Below, piece after piece: positions 1 through 8,984 of a stretch of DNA of 64,000 nt; within the stretch, counting starts at the first letter, position 1; each line of letters begins with the position of its first letter. Made by a program: the position numbers and the translations under genes. The notes under the pieces were generated by a model. It worked only from the letters and a program-made list of their open reading frames with translations, made no database searches and was not told the DNA's origin. The stretch is from an uncultured Erythrobacter sp. (GTDB lineage Bacteria; Pseudomonadota; Alphaproteobacteria; Sphingomonadales; Sphingomonadaceae). The stretch covers positions 806,001 through 870,000 of the forward strand of contig CANMOQ010000002.1 in assembly GCA_947499505.1 (NCBI GenBank). The letters run 5' to 3'.

Positions 1-478
1 GACGTCCGCACGCGACCATGCCGCTGGTCATCTCGAAGGTAGAAGAACGGAACATGACATCGAGTCTATTTCCCCGCCAGCGCAAAACGTTCTCCAGCCG
101 TTTGCACTCTCCCGCTCTGTAGCTGAATTCATCGGCTCCCTGGCCAAATCTTCCGGCCCGAGCTCAGCTTTTTTGTAAGTGGATGATCGGCTGCCGGAAC
201 GGTATAGGGCTCCAATCGCGCAATCTGTTGCTTTTCCAGATCCTCGGTTAGCCCATAATCATAAAGCAGCACAATCTGGATCGGTAGGCTTCGTCAAGCC
301 GCTTGTCGCTGCCTTCCAAAGGACTCCAAATTGTTGTATCTACTGGTCTTTCTTGTTCCAGCTCAATCTATTAGCCGTTCAATTCTCTGAGTCTTGGATC
401 CTCCCGGAACATCTTGGGCGAGAATTTCTTCGGGCCTTTTAGAAGGCCATATTGAAAAGAACGCATCGTTCTCGCCAT
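1..478 (-). pseudogene. Broken, unrecognised protein gene running off the left edge
   Basis: Read on the minus strand from an ATG at 478-476, the sequence encodes a protein-like stretch that switches frame. The first frame gives 35 codons beginning MARTMRSFQYGLLKG, then a double stop TAA TAG at 373-368. The same frame continues with IELEQERPVDTTIWSPLEG to about 262. Coding then continues in a second frame (YDYGLTEDLEKQQIARLEPYT) to about 140, and in a third frame (ADEFSYRAGECKRLENVL) to base 1. The segments join into one plausible protein, so I read this as a gene broken by a double stop and about two frameshifts, with its 3' part beyond the window. I do not recognise the family. A conventional gene call on the opposite strand at 179-442 is probably an artefact. 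479-633 holds nothing I can identify. Confidence 0.65.
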
Positions 479-633
479 GAAGAAACCCTCGGTCGCCGGT
501 GAGTGTCGCATTGCGTGGTCTGTTAAGATCGCTGTCGATCATATGGTGCTACGAATTGGGTCATTTGGAGATGGTCTGCTTTGAGGTTCTCACAGCTGAT
601 CGGAGATAATGCCAAAAACGCATGAACTGGTCG

Positions 634-1308
634 CTACTTGGCGGCGCCGTAGACGCGGAGAAAGAACTCCGTTGCCTGCTGCGCCTCTGCATCAATCTCA
701 TTGTCCTCGAACTTTTCCTGCAATCCAAATAGCGCCTTGTTGAAAAGGGTTGCTTTGCACAATTGGTCGAGGTGTTGCGCTGCAACGAGAGGCTCTTCGA
801 TGGCCAGCTTTCCGTCCTCGGCCGCTGCCTTCAGAACCTGCGCAATTTGACTGAACGCGAAAGAGGGGCCTTTTTCGAAGAATGCCTGCGTGAGCTCAGG
901 GAACCGGCGAGCCTCAGCGATGCATACCCTGTAAATATCGACGATCACAGCGGTCGTCACGACACTGACGATTTCGCGTGCCAGTTTGAAGACAACCTCT
1001 TCAATCTCGCTGTCTGAAGAATAGTCGACCACGATGCGGGAGGCGTTTGCGCTGCTCTCGCGCTCGACGAATGCTCGGAAAAGATCGGTCTTGGATGAGT
1101 AATATTTGTACATCGTTGCTTTGGAAACGCCCGCTCGCGCTGCGATTTCGTCCGCGCTTGCACCCTCGAAGCCGAGTTCGAAAAACGCGCTCGCGGCACC
1201 ATCCAAGACCTGTCGGCGCTTTGCCTCTCTATTTTTCTCACGCGAGATGATCGTTTCCTTTCTGAACCAAGCAGTTCGTTTTCTTAGGCCGCAAAAAAAG
1301 TTTTGCAA
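634..1308 (-). CDS. TetR/AcrR-family transcriptional regulator
   Basis: This is a TetR-type repressor of about 200 residues, probably controlling the divergent RND efflux operon. The N-terminal DNA-binding domain lies at residues 33-80, with the recognition helix around VSKATMYKYY (61-70). The rest is the helical ligand-binding domain, resembling the AefR/TetR_C_7 type. The start is uncertain. The only in-frame start near the domain is TTG at 1308, which lies close to the palindrome at 1313-1343 and lacks a clear Shine-Dalgarno sequence. Divergence from an efflux operon with a palindrome between them is the classic arrangement for a repressor that senses pump substrates. The function is family knowledge; the target is inferred from context. 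Confidence 0.9.
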   Translation of the reverse strand: MQNFFCGLRKRTAWFRKETIISREKNREAKRRQVLDGAASAFFELGFEGASADEIAARAGVSKATMYKYYSSKTDLFRAFVERESSANASRIVVDYSSDSEIEEVVFKLAREIVSVVTTAVIVDIYRVCIAEARRFPELTQAFFEKGPSFAFSQIAQVLKAAAEDGKLAIEEPLVAAQHLDQLCKATLFNKALFGLQEKFEDNEIDAEAQQATEFFLRVYGAAK

Positions 1309-1312
1309 TTAC

Positions 1313-1343
1313 GGAACTAAACCGTTTCGTTTAGATTTGTTCC
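1313..1343. promoter_or_regulatory. Candidate operator between the TetR gene and the efflux operon
   Basis: A perfect inverted repeat CTAAAC (1317-1322), six-base spacer, GTTTAG (1329-1334) is flanked by outer arms GGAAC (1313-1317) and GTTCC (1339-1343). Its size and place between divergent genes fit a TetR-dimer site able to control both promoters. It lies only 5 bp upstream of the assumed TTG of the regulator. Confidence 0.6.
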
Positions 1344-1530
1344 CGTGTAAGTCCGCTGCACCGTAATGATTCGATGCAGGGATTGAGGTTCAAAGGAGAA
1401 GAGATTGTTTGCGGTGAGATCATGCAACTTGCAGCCCGCCGATGCTGACCACGAACAAGGTGACCGCAGCACTCGATCAGTGAAGGCCGCTTCCGCCACC
1501 CTGAGAAGTAAACCTTTGCGTTTCATCAGA

Positions 1531-2988
1531 ATGGCAAAGCTTGGCTGGAGTGGCATGGCTCTTCTGCTTGCAGCGGCCTGCACAAGTGTCGGACCGGACT
1601 ATGAGCGGCCAGAGATGGAAATCGGGTCGGGCTGGATGGACCGGACCGATATCGCAGCCGCAGATGGCGCATTCATTGCGTGGTGGCGTGAACTCGGTGA
1701 TCCTGAATTGACGAGGCTTGTCGAAACCGCGCTCGATAATAATCTTTCCGTGCGCCAGGCGCTTTCAAGGATCGACGAAGCGAGAGCGAGAAGGGGATCT
1801 GCGCGGGCCAGTCGCCTGCCGAGTGTTTCTGCGGACGCCTCGGTCAATGTGATCGAACAAAGTCTAAATGCGAGCCCGGGTGTTGATCAGATACCCGGCT
1901 TCGAACGCGGTTTCGAGCAGTACGATGTCGGAGGCTCGCTTTCATGGCAGCTTGATCTGTGGGGGCAGGTAAGCCGCCAGATCGAAAGCGCAGATGCGCG
2001 TATCGCCGCCAGCATCGCATCCGCTAGTGGCGCGCGGCTATCGGTGGCGATTGAAACCGCATCGACATACCTCTCCATGCGCGGATTTCAGGCTGAACTT
2101 ATCGCTTTGGAAGAGAGCATTGCTGCACAACGCCGCCTCGTAGCACTCTCACAAGATCAACTGGAATTCGGGCAGATCTCGCGTGCAGATCTCGTGTTGA
2201 TCGAAAGCGAGCTCGCCAATCTGCAAGCGCAGGTTCCCGCGCTTGAGATCGAAATCGCAGCCGCATCCCTGTCACTCGGAGTGCTGACCGGACGCTTGCC
2301 AGAAGCGGAAGCGGAGCTTGCCACCGGTCAGAGTCCCATGATCGAACTTCGGGATATACCGGTGGGGATGCGGGCAGACCTTCTTCAAAGGCGGCCCGAT
2401 ATCCTGCGGCTTGAACGTGAACTGGCCTCTCAGACAGCGGATATCGGCGTTGCTCGAGGAGAGCTGTTTCCAAAGCTCTCGCTCAACCTTACTGGAGCCT
2501 TCACGTCGATCTCCCCCGACACGCTTCTTGACGGGGCAAGCCGCAACACGTCCATCCTGCCATTCATTTCTTGGCGCATATTCGACGGGGGGCGCGTCCG
2601 GGCGGAAATCAGGCTGGCTGAGGCCGAAGCCCGGACCGCCGCACTTGCATATGAAGAGGCTGTGCTTACCGGACTGACCGAAGCCGAAACTGCGATAGCC
2701 CGGTACGAACACTCTCGTGAGACACTTCGCCGAACTGGTCTGTCAGTAGCCCTCGCAAGGGAAAACGCCACTCTGGCCCGAATTCGTTTCGACGAGGGTG
2801 AGATAAGTCAGCTCCGCCTGCAGGACAGCTTGCGAAATCTTGCAAACGCCAAGCGCAACCGAGCGCAAGCCTATCGCAATGCAGCGCTCTCAATGACCCA
2901 GCTCTATGCGGCACTTGGCGGCGGCTGGCAGGCAACAGATTCCGCCGCTTCAGTTCAGCAACAAGTTACACAGGAGCAAGAAGGATGA
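1531..2988 (+). CDS. RND efflux outer-membrane factor lipoprotein (NodT/OprM family)
   Basis: This is the trimeric outer-membrane channel that completes a tripartite RND pump. From the ATG at 1531 the protein has 485 residues and begins with a lipoprotein signal: hydrophobic MALLLAAAC, with the lipidated Cys at residue 17 followed by TSVGPDY, which is typical of NodT/OprM proteins. The long alpha-helical repeats of the family follow, including a RRPDILRLERELASQ segment in the second half. The frame is also open from a TTG at 1405 preceded by AAGGAG (1394-1399), a much better ribosome site. That start would put 42 residues ahead of the lipobox, so start choice and export deserve checking. The stop overlaps the ATG of the next gene by 4 bp. 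Confidence 0.92.
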   Translation: MAKLGWSGMALLLAAACTSVGPDYERPEMEIGSGWMDRTDIAAADGAFIAWWRELGDPELTRLVETALDNNLSVRQALSRIDEARARRGSARASRLPSVSADASVNVIEQSLNASPGVDQIPGFERGFEQYDVGGSLSWQLDLWGQVSRQIESADARIAASIASASGARLSVAIETASTYLSMRGFQAELIALEESIAAQRRLVALSQDQLEFGQISRADLVLIESELANLQAQVPALEIEIAAASLSLGVLTGRLPEAEAELATGQSPMIELRDIPVGMRADLLQRRPDILRLERELASQTADIGVARGELFPKLSLNLTGAFTSISPDTLLDGASRNTSILPFISWRIFDGGRVRAEIRLAEAEARTAALAYEEAVLTGLTEAETAIARYEHSRETLRRTGLSVALARENATLARIRFDEGEISQLRLQDSLRNLANAKRNRAQAYRNAALSMTQLYAALGGGWQATDSAASVQQQVTQEQEG

Positions 2989-4097
2989 AGCTTCTTCTTC
3001 GCCTTATCCCCGTTACATGCGCCGCCGCGCTCGCCGCCTGCAGTGCCGCCGATCAATCCCAACCCGCGCCCAAGCCTGTCGCCTGGATCGAAGTCGGTGC
3101 AAGAGGAGAAAGTTCAATTACATCAGGTACTTTGCCGGGCCGGGTTCAGGCCGCAGATCGTTCGGTTCTAAGCTTTGAAGTCGGAGGAACGATCACGCGC
3201 ATGAATGCCGATATCGGCGAGAGTTTTGGCCGCGGTTCTGTGCTGGCGGCTCTCGACAGTTCCGACTATCGTCTTCAGGTAGCTCAGGCGTCCGCCACAC
3301 TGGCTGAAACCAACGCCCGGCTCGAGCGAGCAAAGCTCGATGAAAACCGGCAGAAGTCACTGTTTGAACGTGGCGCAGCATCAGAGACGCGCCTTGAGCA
3401 GGCGCAGGCAGAAGCAAGAAGTCTTGCCTCCATCGCCGCTGCCAATCGCGCACAGCTGGGACTTGCGCGTGAAGCGGTGTCAGACAGCGCGTTGCGGGCA
3501 CCCTTCAGCGGGCGCATCGCACGCCGCCTGGTGGAGCCGGGCACGCAGGTGAGCCCGGGGCAGCCAATTTTCGAAATCGACGGGACACAGCTGGAAGTCG
3601 CATTCTCGGTCAATGCCCGCCAGAGGGAACGGCTGAGTCTTGGCGATACAGTTACCGTGATCGTCGATGGCGGAGGCAGCTTGGAAAGCGCTGCAACCAT
3701 CACCGAAATCTCGAGCCGCGCGAGCGGCCCGGGCGCGTTCGAAGTTGTGGCACGCTTGGCTGCTTCTGACGATCAAGTCAGGTCAGGACAGGTCGTCGAT
3801 GTGCTGCTGCCGGAATTTGAAGCGCAGGGCACTGAAAGCTCAAATTTGAGCGTCCTGGTGCCGCTGACAGCAATCATGCCAGAGGGCGAGAACAAGGGCT
3901 CGATTTGGCGCATAGAGGGTGAAAGCGGCGCGACAAAGCGCGTATCTGTCACGCTCGGGTCGTCATCAGAGGATTTCGTCGAAATCCTGGAAGGGCTGGA
4001 GGTTGGCGACATGATTGTCAGCCGAGGCGTTGCGTTTCTTTCTGAGGGACAGAGCGTCGAACGCATCGGCGCCGCCGCGCGGAGGTATGCGGAATGA
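2985..4097 (+). CDS. RND efflux periplasmic adaptor (membrane fusion protein)
   Basis: This adaptor links the inner-membrane pump to the outer-membrane channel. It is 370 residues with a lipoprotein signal ending LAAC at Cys19. It has the HlyD-type layout: a lipoyl-like half motif around 62-95, a coiled-coil hairpin at about 95-160 (heptad-rich LAETNARLERAKLDENRQ), the second lipoyl half RAPFSGRIARRLVEPG at 171-186, then beta-barrel and membrane-proximal domains. The ATG overlaps the stop of the channel gene (ATGA), and its own stop overlaps the start of the pump gene in the same way, so the three genes are translationally coupled. Substrates cannot be told from sequence. Confidence 0.93.
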   Translation: MKLLLRLIPVTCAAALAACSAADQSQPAPKPVAWIEVGARGESSITSGTLPGRVQAADRSVLSFEVGGTITRMNADIGESFGRGSVLAALDSSDYRLQVAQASATLAETNARLERAKLDENRQKSLFERGAASETRLEQAQAEARSLASIAAANRAQLGLAREAVSDSALRAPFSGRIARRLVEPGTQVSPGQPIFEIDGTQLEVAFSVNARQRERLSLGDTVTVIVDGGGSLESAATITEISSRASGPGAFEVVARLAASDDQVRSGQVVDVLLPEFEAQGTESSNLSVLVPLTAIMPEGENKGSIWRIEGESGATKRVSVTLGSSSEDFVEILEGLEVGDMIVSRGVAFLSEGQSVERIGAAARRYAE

Positions 4098-7000
4098 ACG
4101 GCCTTTCTGAATTCGGATACAGGTTCCGCCCTGCCATCTTTCTCGTTCTGATCCTTGCGATGTTATTTGGCGTGGTAAGCTACTTTACGCTGCCCGCCCG
4201 CGAAGACCCCGAGACGGTGATCCGCCAAGCAGTCGTCAGCACTGCGCACCCCGGAATGGATGCGAGCCGTGTCGAACGGCTCATCACCACTCCTCTGGCC
4301 GAGGCGCTCAAGACCATTCCCGAACTCAAGGAGGTGCGTGCCACCTCGGTGGAGGGGCAATCAATCATCCATGTCGAAGCGAAGTTCTCGACGCCCGACT
4401 TGCAATCGACCTGGACCGAAGTCGCGTCAAAAGTGGAGGAAGTGCGCCCCTCGCTGCCTGCCGGGACGCGGCCTCCCTTCGTCAACGATGAATTTGGTGA
4501 TGTGGCGGTCATCACCATGGCGCTTCAGTCCAAGGACTTTCCGATGGACGAACTCGGCGACCTTGCCGAGCATATCCGGCATCAGCTTTATGCCATCTCC
4601 GGGACCCGGAAAGTGGACATTCTGGGACGCCCGCAGGAGCGTGTATATGTCGAAATGTCCAATGCGACGTTGGCGGAGCTGGGCACTTCCATGGCGGCGA
4701 TAGCGGCGGCAATTTCCGATCAGAACATCGTTTCCCCGGGCGGCGCAATCGAGACCGAAAGTCGGCGACTTGCGATCGAGCCTACGGGTGCCTTCGATAC
4801 GATTGAGGAGGTGGAAAACTTGAACCTCGCACTTGGTGAGGGTGTCGGCACAATTCGGCTGGGAGACTATGCGAACGTATCGAAAGCCTCACTCGATCCG
4901 CCAAACCAGCGTGCCTATTTTAATGGCGAGCCAGCGATCGTTTTCGCAATTTCAATGGATAGCAGCGACAGCGTCATCAATTATGCTGGCCGCGCGCAAA
5001 GCGCGATCGACGATTTGCGCGCATCGATGCCCGCAGGTGTCGAACTCAACATCATGACATGGCAGGCCAATCAGGTCGAAAACGCGGTCTACGGCGTGAG
5101 TCTCAATGTGTTGCAGACGCTGGCCATTGTGCTCGGCGTGGTGATCCTGTTCCTGGGAGTGCGCACAGGTTTGATCGTCGGTTCCATCGTCCCCGCGGTC
5201 GTGCTCGTAACGCTCGCGGTGATGGGCTTTTTCGAGATTAAACTCGAACGCATGAGTCTTGCGACCATAGTGATCGCGCTGGGCTTGCTGGTCGATAATG
5301 GGATCGTGATCGCGGAGGATTTCAAGACTCGCCTGTCTGACGGGGTCGATCGCCGAGACGCGATCGGGCAAACCGGGAACGAGCTCGCGCTACCGCTGCT
5401 CGCATCCACGATTACGACTATCCTCGTTTTCCTTCCGCTGATACTCGCACAGCACGGATCCGGAGAATACACGCGCAACATTTCGGTGGTGGTCCTGATT
5501 ACGCTGTCCGTCTCATGGCTGATCGCGATGACTGTGACGCCGACACTCTGCTATTGGTTTGCGCGCGCCGACGAGCAAGAGGAAACAGGCAAGATCCGCG
5601 AGAAGGTCGATCAGGCGTTCGCTGTCGCCAATAGGCACTATGAAAAGCGGTTGCGGTTCCTGCTCGGCCATCGAAAGGTCTTTATGGGTGCAATGGCAGC
5701 TTTATTCGTGGCCGCCGCCGCTTCGCTCAGCTTTGTTCCACAGCAGTTTTTCCCGTCTTCGGACCGCGCACAAATCCTGATTTATGCCGACATGTCTGTT
5801 GGCACATCGAGCGCGGCGATGGACAAGCGAGTTCAGGAGATCGCGCAGGCGATCAATGACAAGGAGCGTTATCCCGGCTTCGAATCCGTCGCGAGCTATT
5901 CCGGTTTCGGCGGCCCGCGCTTCGTTCTATCGCTCGCGCCCGCCGACCCCGCGCCCAATCGCGGCTTCATGGTCGTCAACACGACCGGTCCCGACGCGCG
6001 TGATGCCGGTGTGATCCAGCTGCGCGAAGACTTGGCGCGAGAATTTCCAGACACCCGGCTGCGCATCGCAGGCATGTTTTTGGGGCCAAGCGATCCCAAT
6101 ATCATCCAAGTCCAAGCCAAGGGTCCGGACCGTGATGTTTTGCGTGAGACTGGCGACAAGCTCGCCGCAATCTTTGCGAGCGTGGATGGCACTATCGATA
6201 TCTTCTCCGACTGGGAGCAGCCATCAATGCAGTATCGCGTCGAAATCGATCAGGCGGCGGCACGCACAACTGGCGTTTCTTCTGCGCAAATCTCGCAAGC
6301 GCTCTCAGGCTTTTTCTCAGGGCAGCCTGCCGGTGATTTTCGCGATGGCGATGATCTTGTGCCTATTGTCCTCAGAGCGCAGGACGCGGAGCGTTCCGAT
6401 CCCGCGCGGATAGAGGCTGTTACGGTGTATTCTGGCCGCGGGAAGCCGGTGCAGGTGGGTGAAGTCGCACGTGTTTCGCTTGTTCCGCAATTGGGCCGCA
6501 TTCAGACCGAAGACCTCGTTCAGACGCTCACCATCGAAGGCCGCCCGACCGAAGTCACACCGCAAGACATGGTTCCAATGGTGCAGGATCAGCTGGACGA
6601 ACTGGAGGCGACATTGCCGCCCGGCCATTCGATCGAATGGGACGGGATCATCGCAGACAGCGCAGAGGGCAGTGGGGCGTTGTTTGCCAACCTGCCGGTC
6701 ATGGTCGGACTGATCGTCATCATGATGGTCGCGCAATTTCAGGGCTACCGGCGCGCGGGTATTATCCTGCTGACTATTCCGCTTTCGCTGATAGGTGCCG
6801 CCATTGGCCTGCACATTATGCGAGCCGATTTCGGTTTCATGGTCATTCTCGGCCTGTTTTCGCTGGTCGGCATCATTATCAATAATGCCATCGTGCTGGT
6901 CGACAGGATTGATATCGAGCGCAAGGTGTCCGCGAAAGCCAATGATGGCGAGGAAGACCTGACGGCAGCGATTATCGCCGCGGCGCTCAGACGTTTTCGC

Positions 7001-7264
7001 CCGATCCTGATGACCACGATTACGACGATCCTTGGCCTGCTCCCGCTCATCATCGCGCAGGATGTCCTGTTTTACGGTATGGCGAGCGCAATCGCGTTCG
7101 GTCTGTTGATCGGAACCATTCTCACATTGGGCGTAGTTCCTGTGCTGTATGCTTGGTTCTTCGGAGCCGATGCGGATCGGGCAAGCAACGCCGAGGTTAG
7201 CGCGCAAGATGATCTACCTTCTAGCGGTGACAGAGATCCCGGACCGGCGGTACAGCCCACATGA
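4094..7264 (+). CDS. RND efflux pump permease
   Basis: This is the proton-driven inner-membrane pump of the tripartite system: 1056 residues, the usual RND length. TM1 lies near residues 13-31, followed by a large periplasmic porter domain, a TM block at about 335-490, a second porter domain and a C-terminal TM block from about 865. The TM4 proton-relay region reads GLLVDNGIVIAED with Asp401-Asn402, where AcrB has two adjacent aspartates (407/408). This single-Asp version occurs in other RND subfamilies, so it does not imply loss of function. The sequence fits the hydrophobe/amphiphile exporter group more than heavy-metal pumps, but the substrate is unknown. It is coupled to the adaptor gene by ATGA overlap. 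Confidence 0.94.
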   Translation: MNGLSEFGYRFRPAIFLVLILAMLFGVVSYFTLPAREDPETVIRQAVVSTAHPGMDASRVERLITTPLAEALKTIPELKEVRATSVEGQSIIHVEAKFSTPDLQSTWTEVASKVEEVRPSLPAGTRPPFVNDEFGDVAVITMALQSKDFPMDELGDLAEHIRHQLYAISGTRKVDILGRPQERVYVEMSNATLAELGTSMAAIAAAISDQNIVSPGGAIETESRRLAIEPTGAFDTIEEVENLNLALGEGVGTIRLGDYANVSKASLDPPNQRAYFNGEPAIVFAISMDSSDSVINYAGRAQSAIDDLRASMPAGVELNIMTWQANQVENAVYGVSLNVLQTLAIVLGVVILFLGVRTGLIVGSIVPAVVLVTLAVMGFFEIKLERMSLATIVIALGLLVDNGIVIAEDFKTRLSDGVDRRDAIGQTGNELALPLLASTITTILVFLPLILAQHGSGEYTRNISVVVLITLSVSWLIAMTVTPTLCYWFARADEQEETGKIREKVDQAFAVANRHYEKRLRFLLGHRKVFMGAMAALFVAAAASLSFVPQQFFPSSDRAQILIYADMSVGTSSAAMDKRVQEIAQAINDKERYPGFESVASYSGFGGPRFVLSLAPADPAPNRGFMVVNTTGPDARDAGVIQLREDLAREFPDTRLRIAGMFLGPSDPNIIQVQAKGPDRDVLRETGDKLAAIFASVDGTIDIFSDWEQPSMQYRVEIDQAAARTTGVSSAQISQALSGFFSGQPAGDFRDGDDLVPIVLRAQDAERSDPARIEAVTVYSGRGKPVQVGEVARVSLVPQLGRIQTEDLVQTLTIEGRPTEVTPQDMVPMVQDQLDELEATLPPGHSIEWDGIIADSAEGSGALFANLPVMVGLIVIMMVAQFQGYRRAGIILLTIPLSLIGAAIGLHIMRADFGFMVILGLFSLVGIIINNAIVLVDRIDIERKVSAKANDGEEDLTAAIIAAALRRFRPILMTTITTILGLLPLIIAQDVLFYGMASAIAFGLLIGTILTLGVVPVLYAWFFGADADRASNAEVSAQDDLPSSGDRDPGPAVQPT

Positions 7265-7303
7265 TCGCACCGCACGATGGGGCTCATTGTGAAGGATATG
7301 GCG

Positions 7304-7738
7304 ATGAATGAGGTCATCGCTTTGCCCGTTGTGCTTTGCACCACCGCGCTGGTCGCTGTGCTCCACTACATCGGGCTTGAGCTTGTTTCGCAGCGCTTGA
7401 TCCCGGCCTTGCACAGTTTAGGCAAGCGGCGACTGCCTCTGGTAATTGTCTCGCTCGTCCCAATCCACCTAGTCGGAATCGCTGTATTCGCAGGTGTAAT
7501 GCTCTTGCTGATTGCGGGCGGCTACGGTGATCTTGCCGGGCGAGATATCACCTTCGGCGCGCTGCTCTATTTTTCAGGTGTCTGCTATACATCGCTCGGT
7601 TTTGGAGATGTCGTGCCCTTGGGTGCGCTAGAACTGGTTTCGATCGTCGAATGTGTGGCTGGGCTTGTACTGATTGGCTGGTCAGCCTCGTTTACGTATC
7701 TTGAAATGATCGCGGTCTGGGATGCCGACGATTCTTAG
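7304..7738 (+). CDS. Small membrane protein with K+-channel-like pore (Ion_trans_2 type)
   Basis: This is a hydrophobic protein of 144 residues from the ATG at 7304, which has AAGGA about 7 bases upstream; the frame is also open from ATG 7277. It has about two TM segments before the pore and one after. The pore loop carries TSLGFGDVVPLG, which closely matches the K+-channel selectivity filter TVGYGD-x-x-P. There is no obvious cytoplasmic gating domain, so it resembles minimal two-pore-helix bacterial channel proteins. It follows the RND operon by about 40 bp on the same strand and may be cotranscribed. Ion conduction is inferred from the filter motif only. Confidence 0.8.
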   Translation: MNEVIALPVVLCTTALVAVLHYIGLELVSQRLIPALHSLGKRRLPLVIVSLVPIHLVGIAVFAGVMLLLIAGGYGDLAGRDITFGALLYFSGVCYTSLGFGDVVPLGALELVSIVECVAGLVLIGWSASFTYLEMIAVWDADDS

Positions 7739-7769
7739 AAAGCGCTAGCCAAAGTCACTGAGGTTTTCG

Positions 7770-7795
7770 GGCCGGAAGCGGAATGTCGGCCTTTT
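7770..7795 (+). terminator. Weak candidate intrinsic terminator after the efflux operon
   Basis: Inverted arms GGCCG (7770-7774) and CGGCC (7787-7791) are followed by TTTT. The stem is only 5 bp with a 12-base loop, so this is tentative. The rest of 7739-7970 shows nothing else recognisable. Confidence 0.35.
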
Positions 7796-7970
7796 GATAT
7801 GGCCGATTCAAGAGCTGCCATTTTGTATCCAACTCTTATTTTGGACGGGATATCCAATTTTGATCCTGGCCGAAAGCCGCCATAGGCACGACAATGTAGA
7901 CTGTTGTAAGGAGTGGCAATGCCGTCTCGGACAACTGTTGCCCAAGACGGCTCGCGCTTGATCGAAATTC

Positions 7971-8984
7971 CTATTCTTGCGATGCGTAGAAAGCTGGGTC
8001 GCGATCCATTGCGAACGCTTCGACGAACACGGTCGGATCGAAGTATTCCCGGAACAACGCAATCTTACCGTCTTCGTCGATCTGAAACACACCGATATAC
8101 CGTTGATCATATGTTCGATTAGTCCGTACGATCTCGGTCACACCGCGATATTCGATAATGACCAGGTCGGGATCGGAACTCGGCAGAAAGCGCAGCTCGC
8201 TCGTATAGTCGGGGTTGCGCGCATTGTCCGGCCAACCTGCATATTGTCGGATCAGCGCTTCGCGCCCCTCGACCCGTGTCGGGAAATCGACCTCTCGCGG
8301 CGCAAAAGGCATTTCTTGCACCGCATCGTCGGCCCACACAGCGTTCACGCGCTCCATGTCCTTGGCTTCGAGACCTTCGAGGAACTGGCGAACGATCGCC
8401 TGCGAACGTTGGCGCCGCAGATAGGGTGCAGGATCGGCTGCGACCGCCTCAGTTGCAGGGTCGAATATTTCCCGACTGCCTTCTTCATCGATAACCTCGA
8501 GACGGTGGGACGTGATGACCCACCCATCGTCGGCGCGGTCGAACCTGTAAATGTAAGTGCCCGACACCTGCCAATGCTTTTCACCAATCCAATGATCGGC
8601 AACCACGGCTGCAGTGGCTCTGGCGGTGTTTCCTTCGAGCGACACATCGATATCCGATATCTGGTGCCTAGTGCGGTCGAAACCGGGAAGGACCCTCGCC
8701 CAGCGCGTCATCAACTCGATATTGCTGACCGTTTCCGGCTCGCCACCTGACAGCGACGTGTAGTCGAGCGCGATTTCGGGCGCGTAGAGCTTTTCGAGCG
8801 CTGCAAAATTGCCCGTGTCGGCGAGTGTCCCGACGCTTTCGATAGTGGTTGCAATAGCCGCTTCGTCACGTTGGGTTGCGATCTCGCTCTGCGTAGCCGG
8901 TCCATCGATCGGTTGTGCGGATGTTGTCGCGGGTGTCATAGCAACGGCTCCTGCGAGGATGAGTGTGCGTAGAGCGGTCATCAC
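7971..8984 (-). CDS. Exported protein with two SnoaL/NTF2-like domains
   Basis: The protein is 337 residues with a signal peptide (hydrophobic LILAGAVAM, likely cleavage after TTSA near residue 23). Two successive NTF2-like folds follow. The first (about 35-165) contains the pattern of a SnoaL_4 domain (LEKLYAPEIALDY, WARVLPGFDRTRH, GTYIYRFDR). The second (about 190-325) begins VRQFLEGLEAKDMERV and includes an inner-pocket segment EGREALIRQYAGWPDN. Such domains bind small hydrophobic molecules or act as isomerases or hydrolases; no specific reaction can be assigned. It is translationally coupled to the upstream hydrolase gene (4 bp overlap, ATGA), so the two probably act on the same compound in the periplasm. 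Confidence 0.82.
   Translation of the reverse strand: MMTALRTLILAGAVAMTPATTSAQPIDGPATQSEIATQRDEAAIATTIESVGTLADTGNFAALEKLYAPEIALDYTSLSGGEPETVSNIELMTRWARVLPGFDRTRHQISDIDVSLEGNTARATAAVVADHWIGEKHWQVSGTYIYRFDRADDGWVITSHRLEVIDEEGSREIFDPATEAVAADPAPYLRRQRSQAIVRQFLEGLEAKDMERVNAVWADDAVQEMPFAPREVDFPTRVEGREALIRQYAGWPDNARNPDYTSELRFLPSSDPDLVIIEYRGVTEIVRTNRTYDQRYIGVFQIDEDGKIALFREYFDPTVFVEAFAMDRDPAFYASQE

Noticed and set aside
179..442. Plus-strand open frame of 87 codons
   Set aside because: The opposite strand carries protein-like segments of a broken gene, and this frame has no domain or ribosome site.
6317..7207. Minus-strand open frame of 296 codons inside the RND pump gene
   Set aside because: His- and Gln-rich antisense shadow of conserved TM helices.
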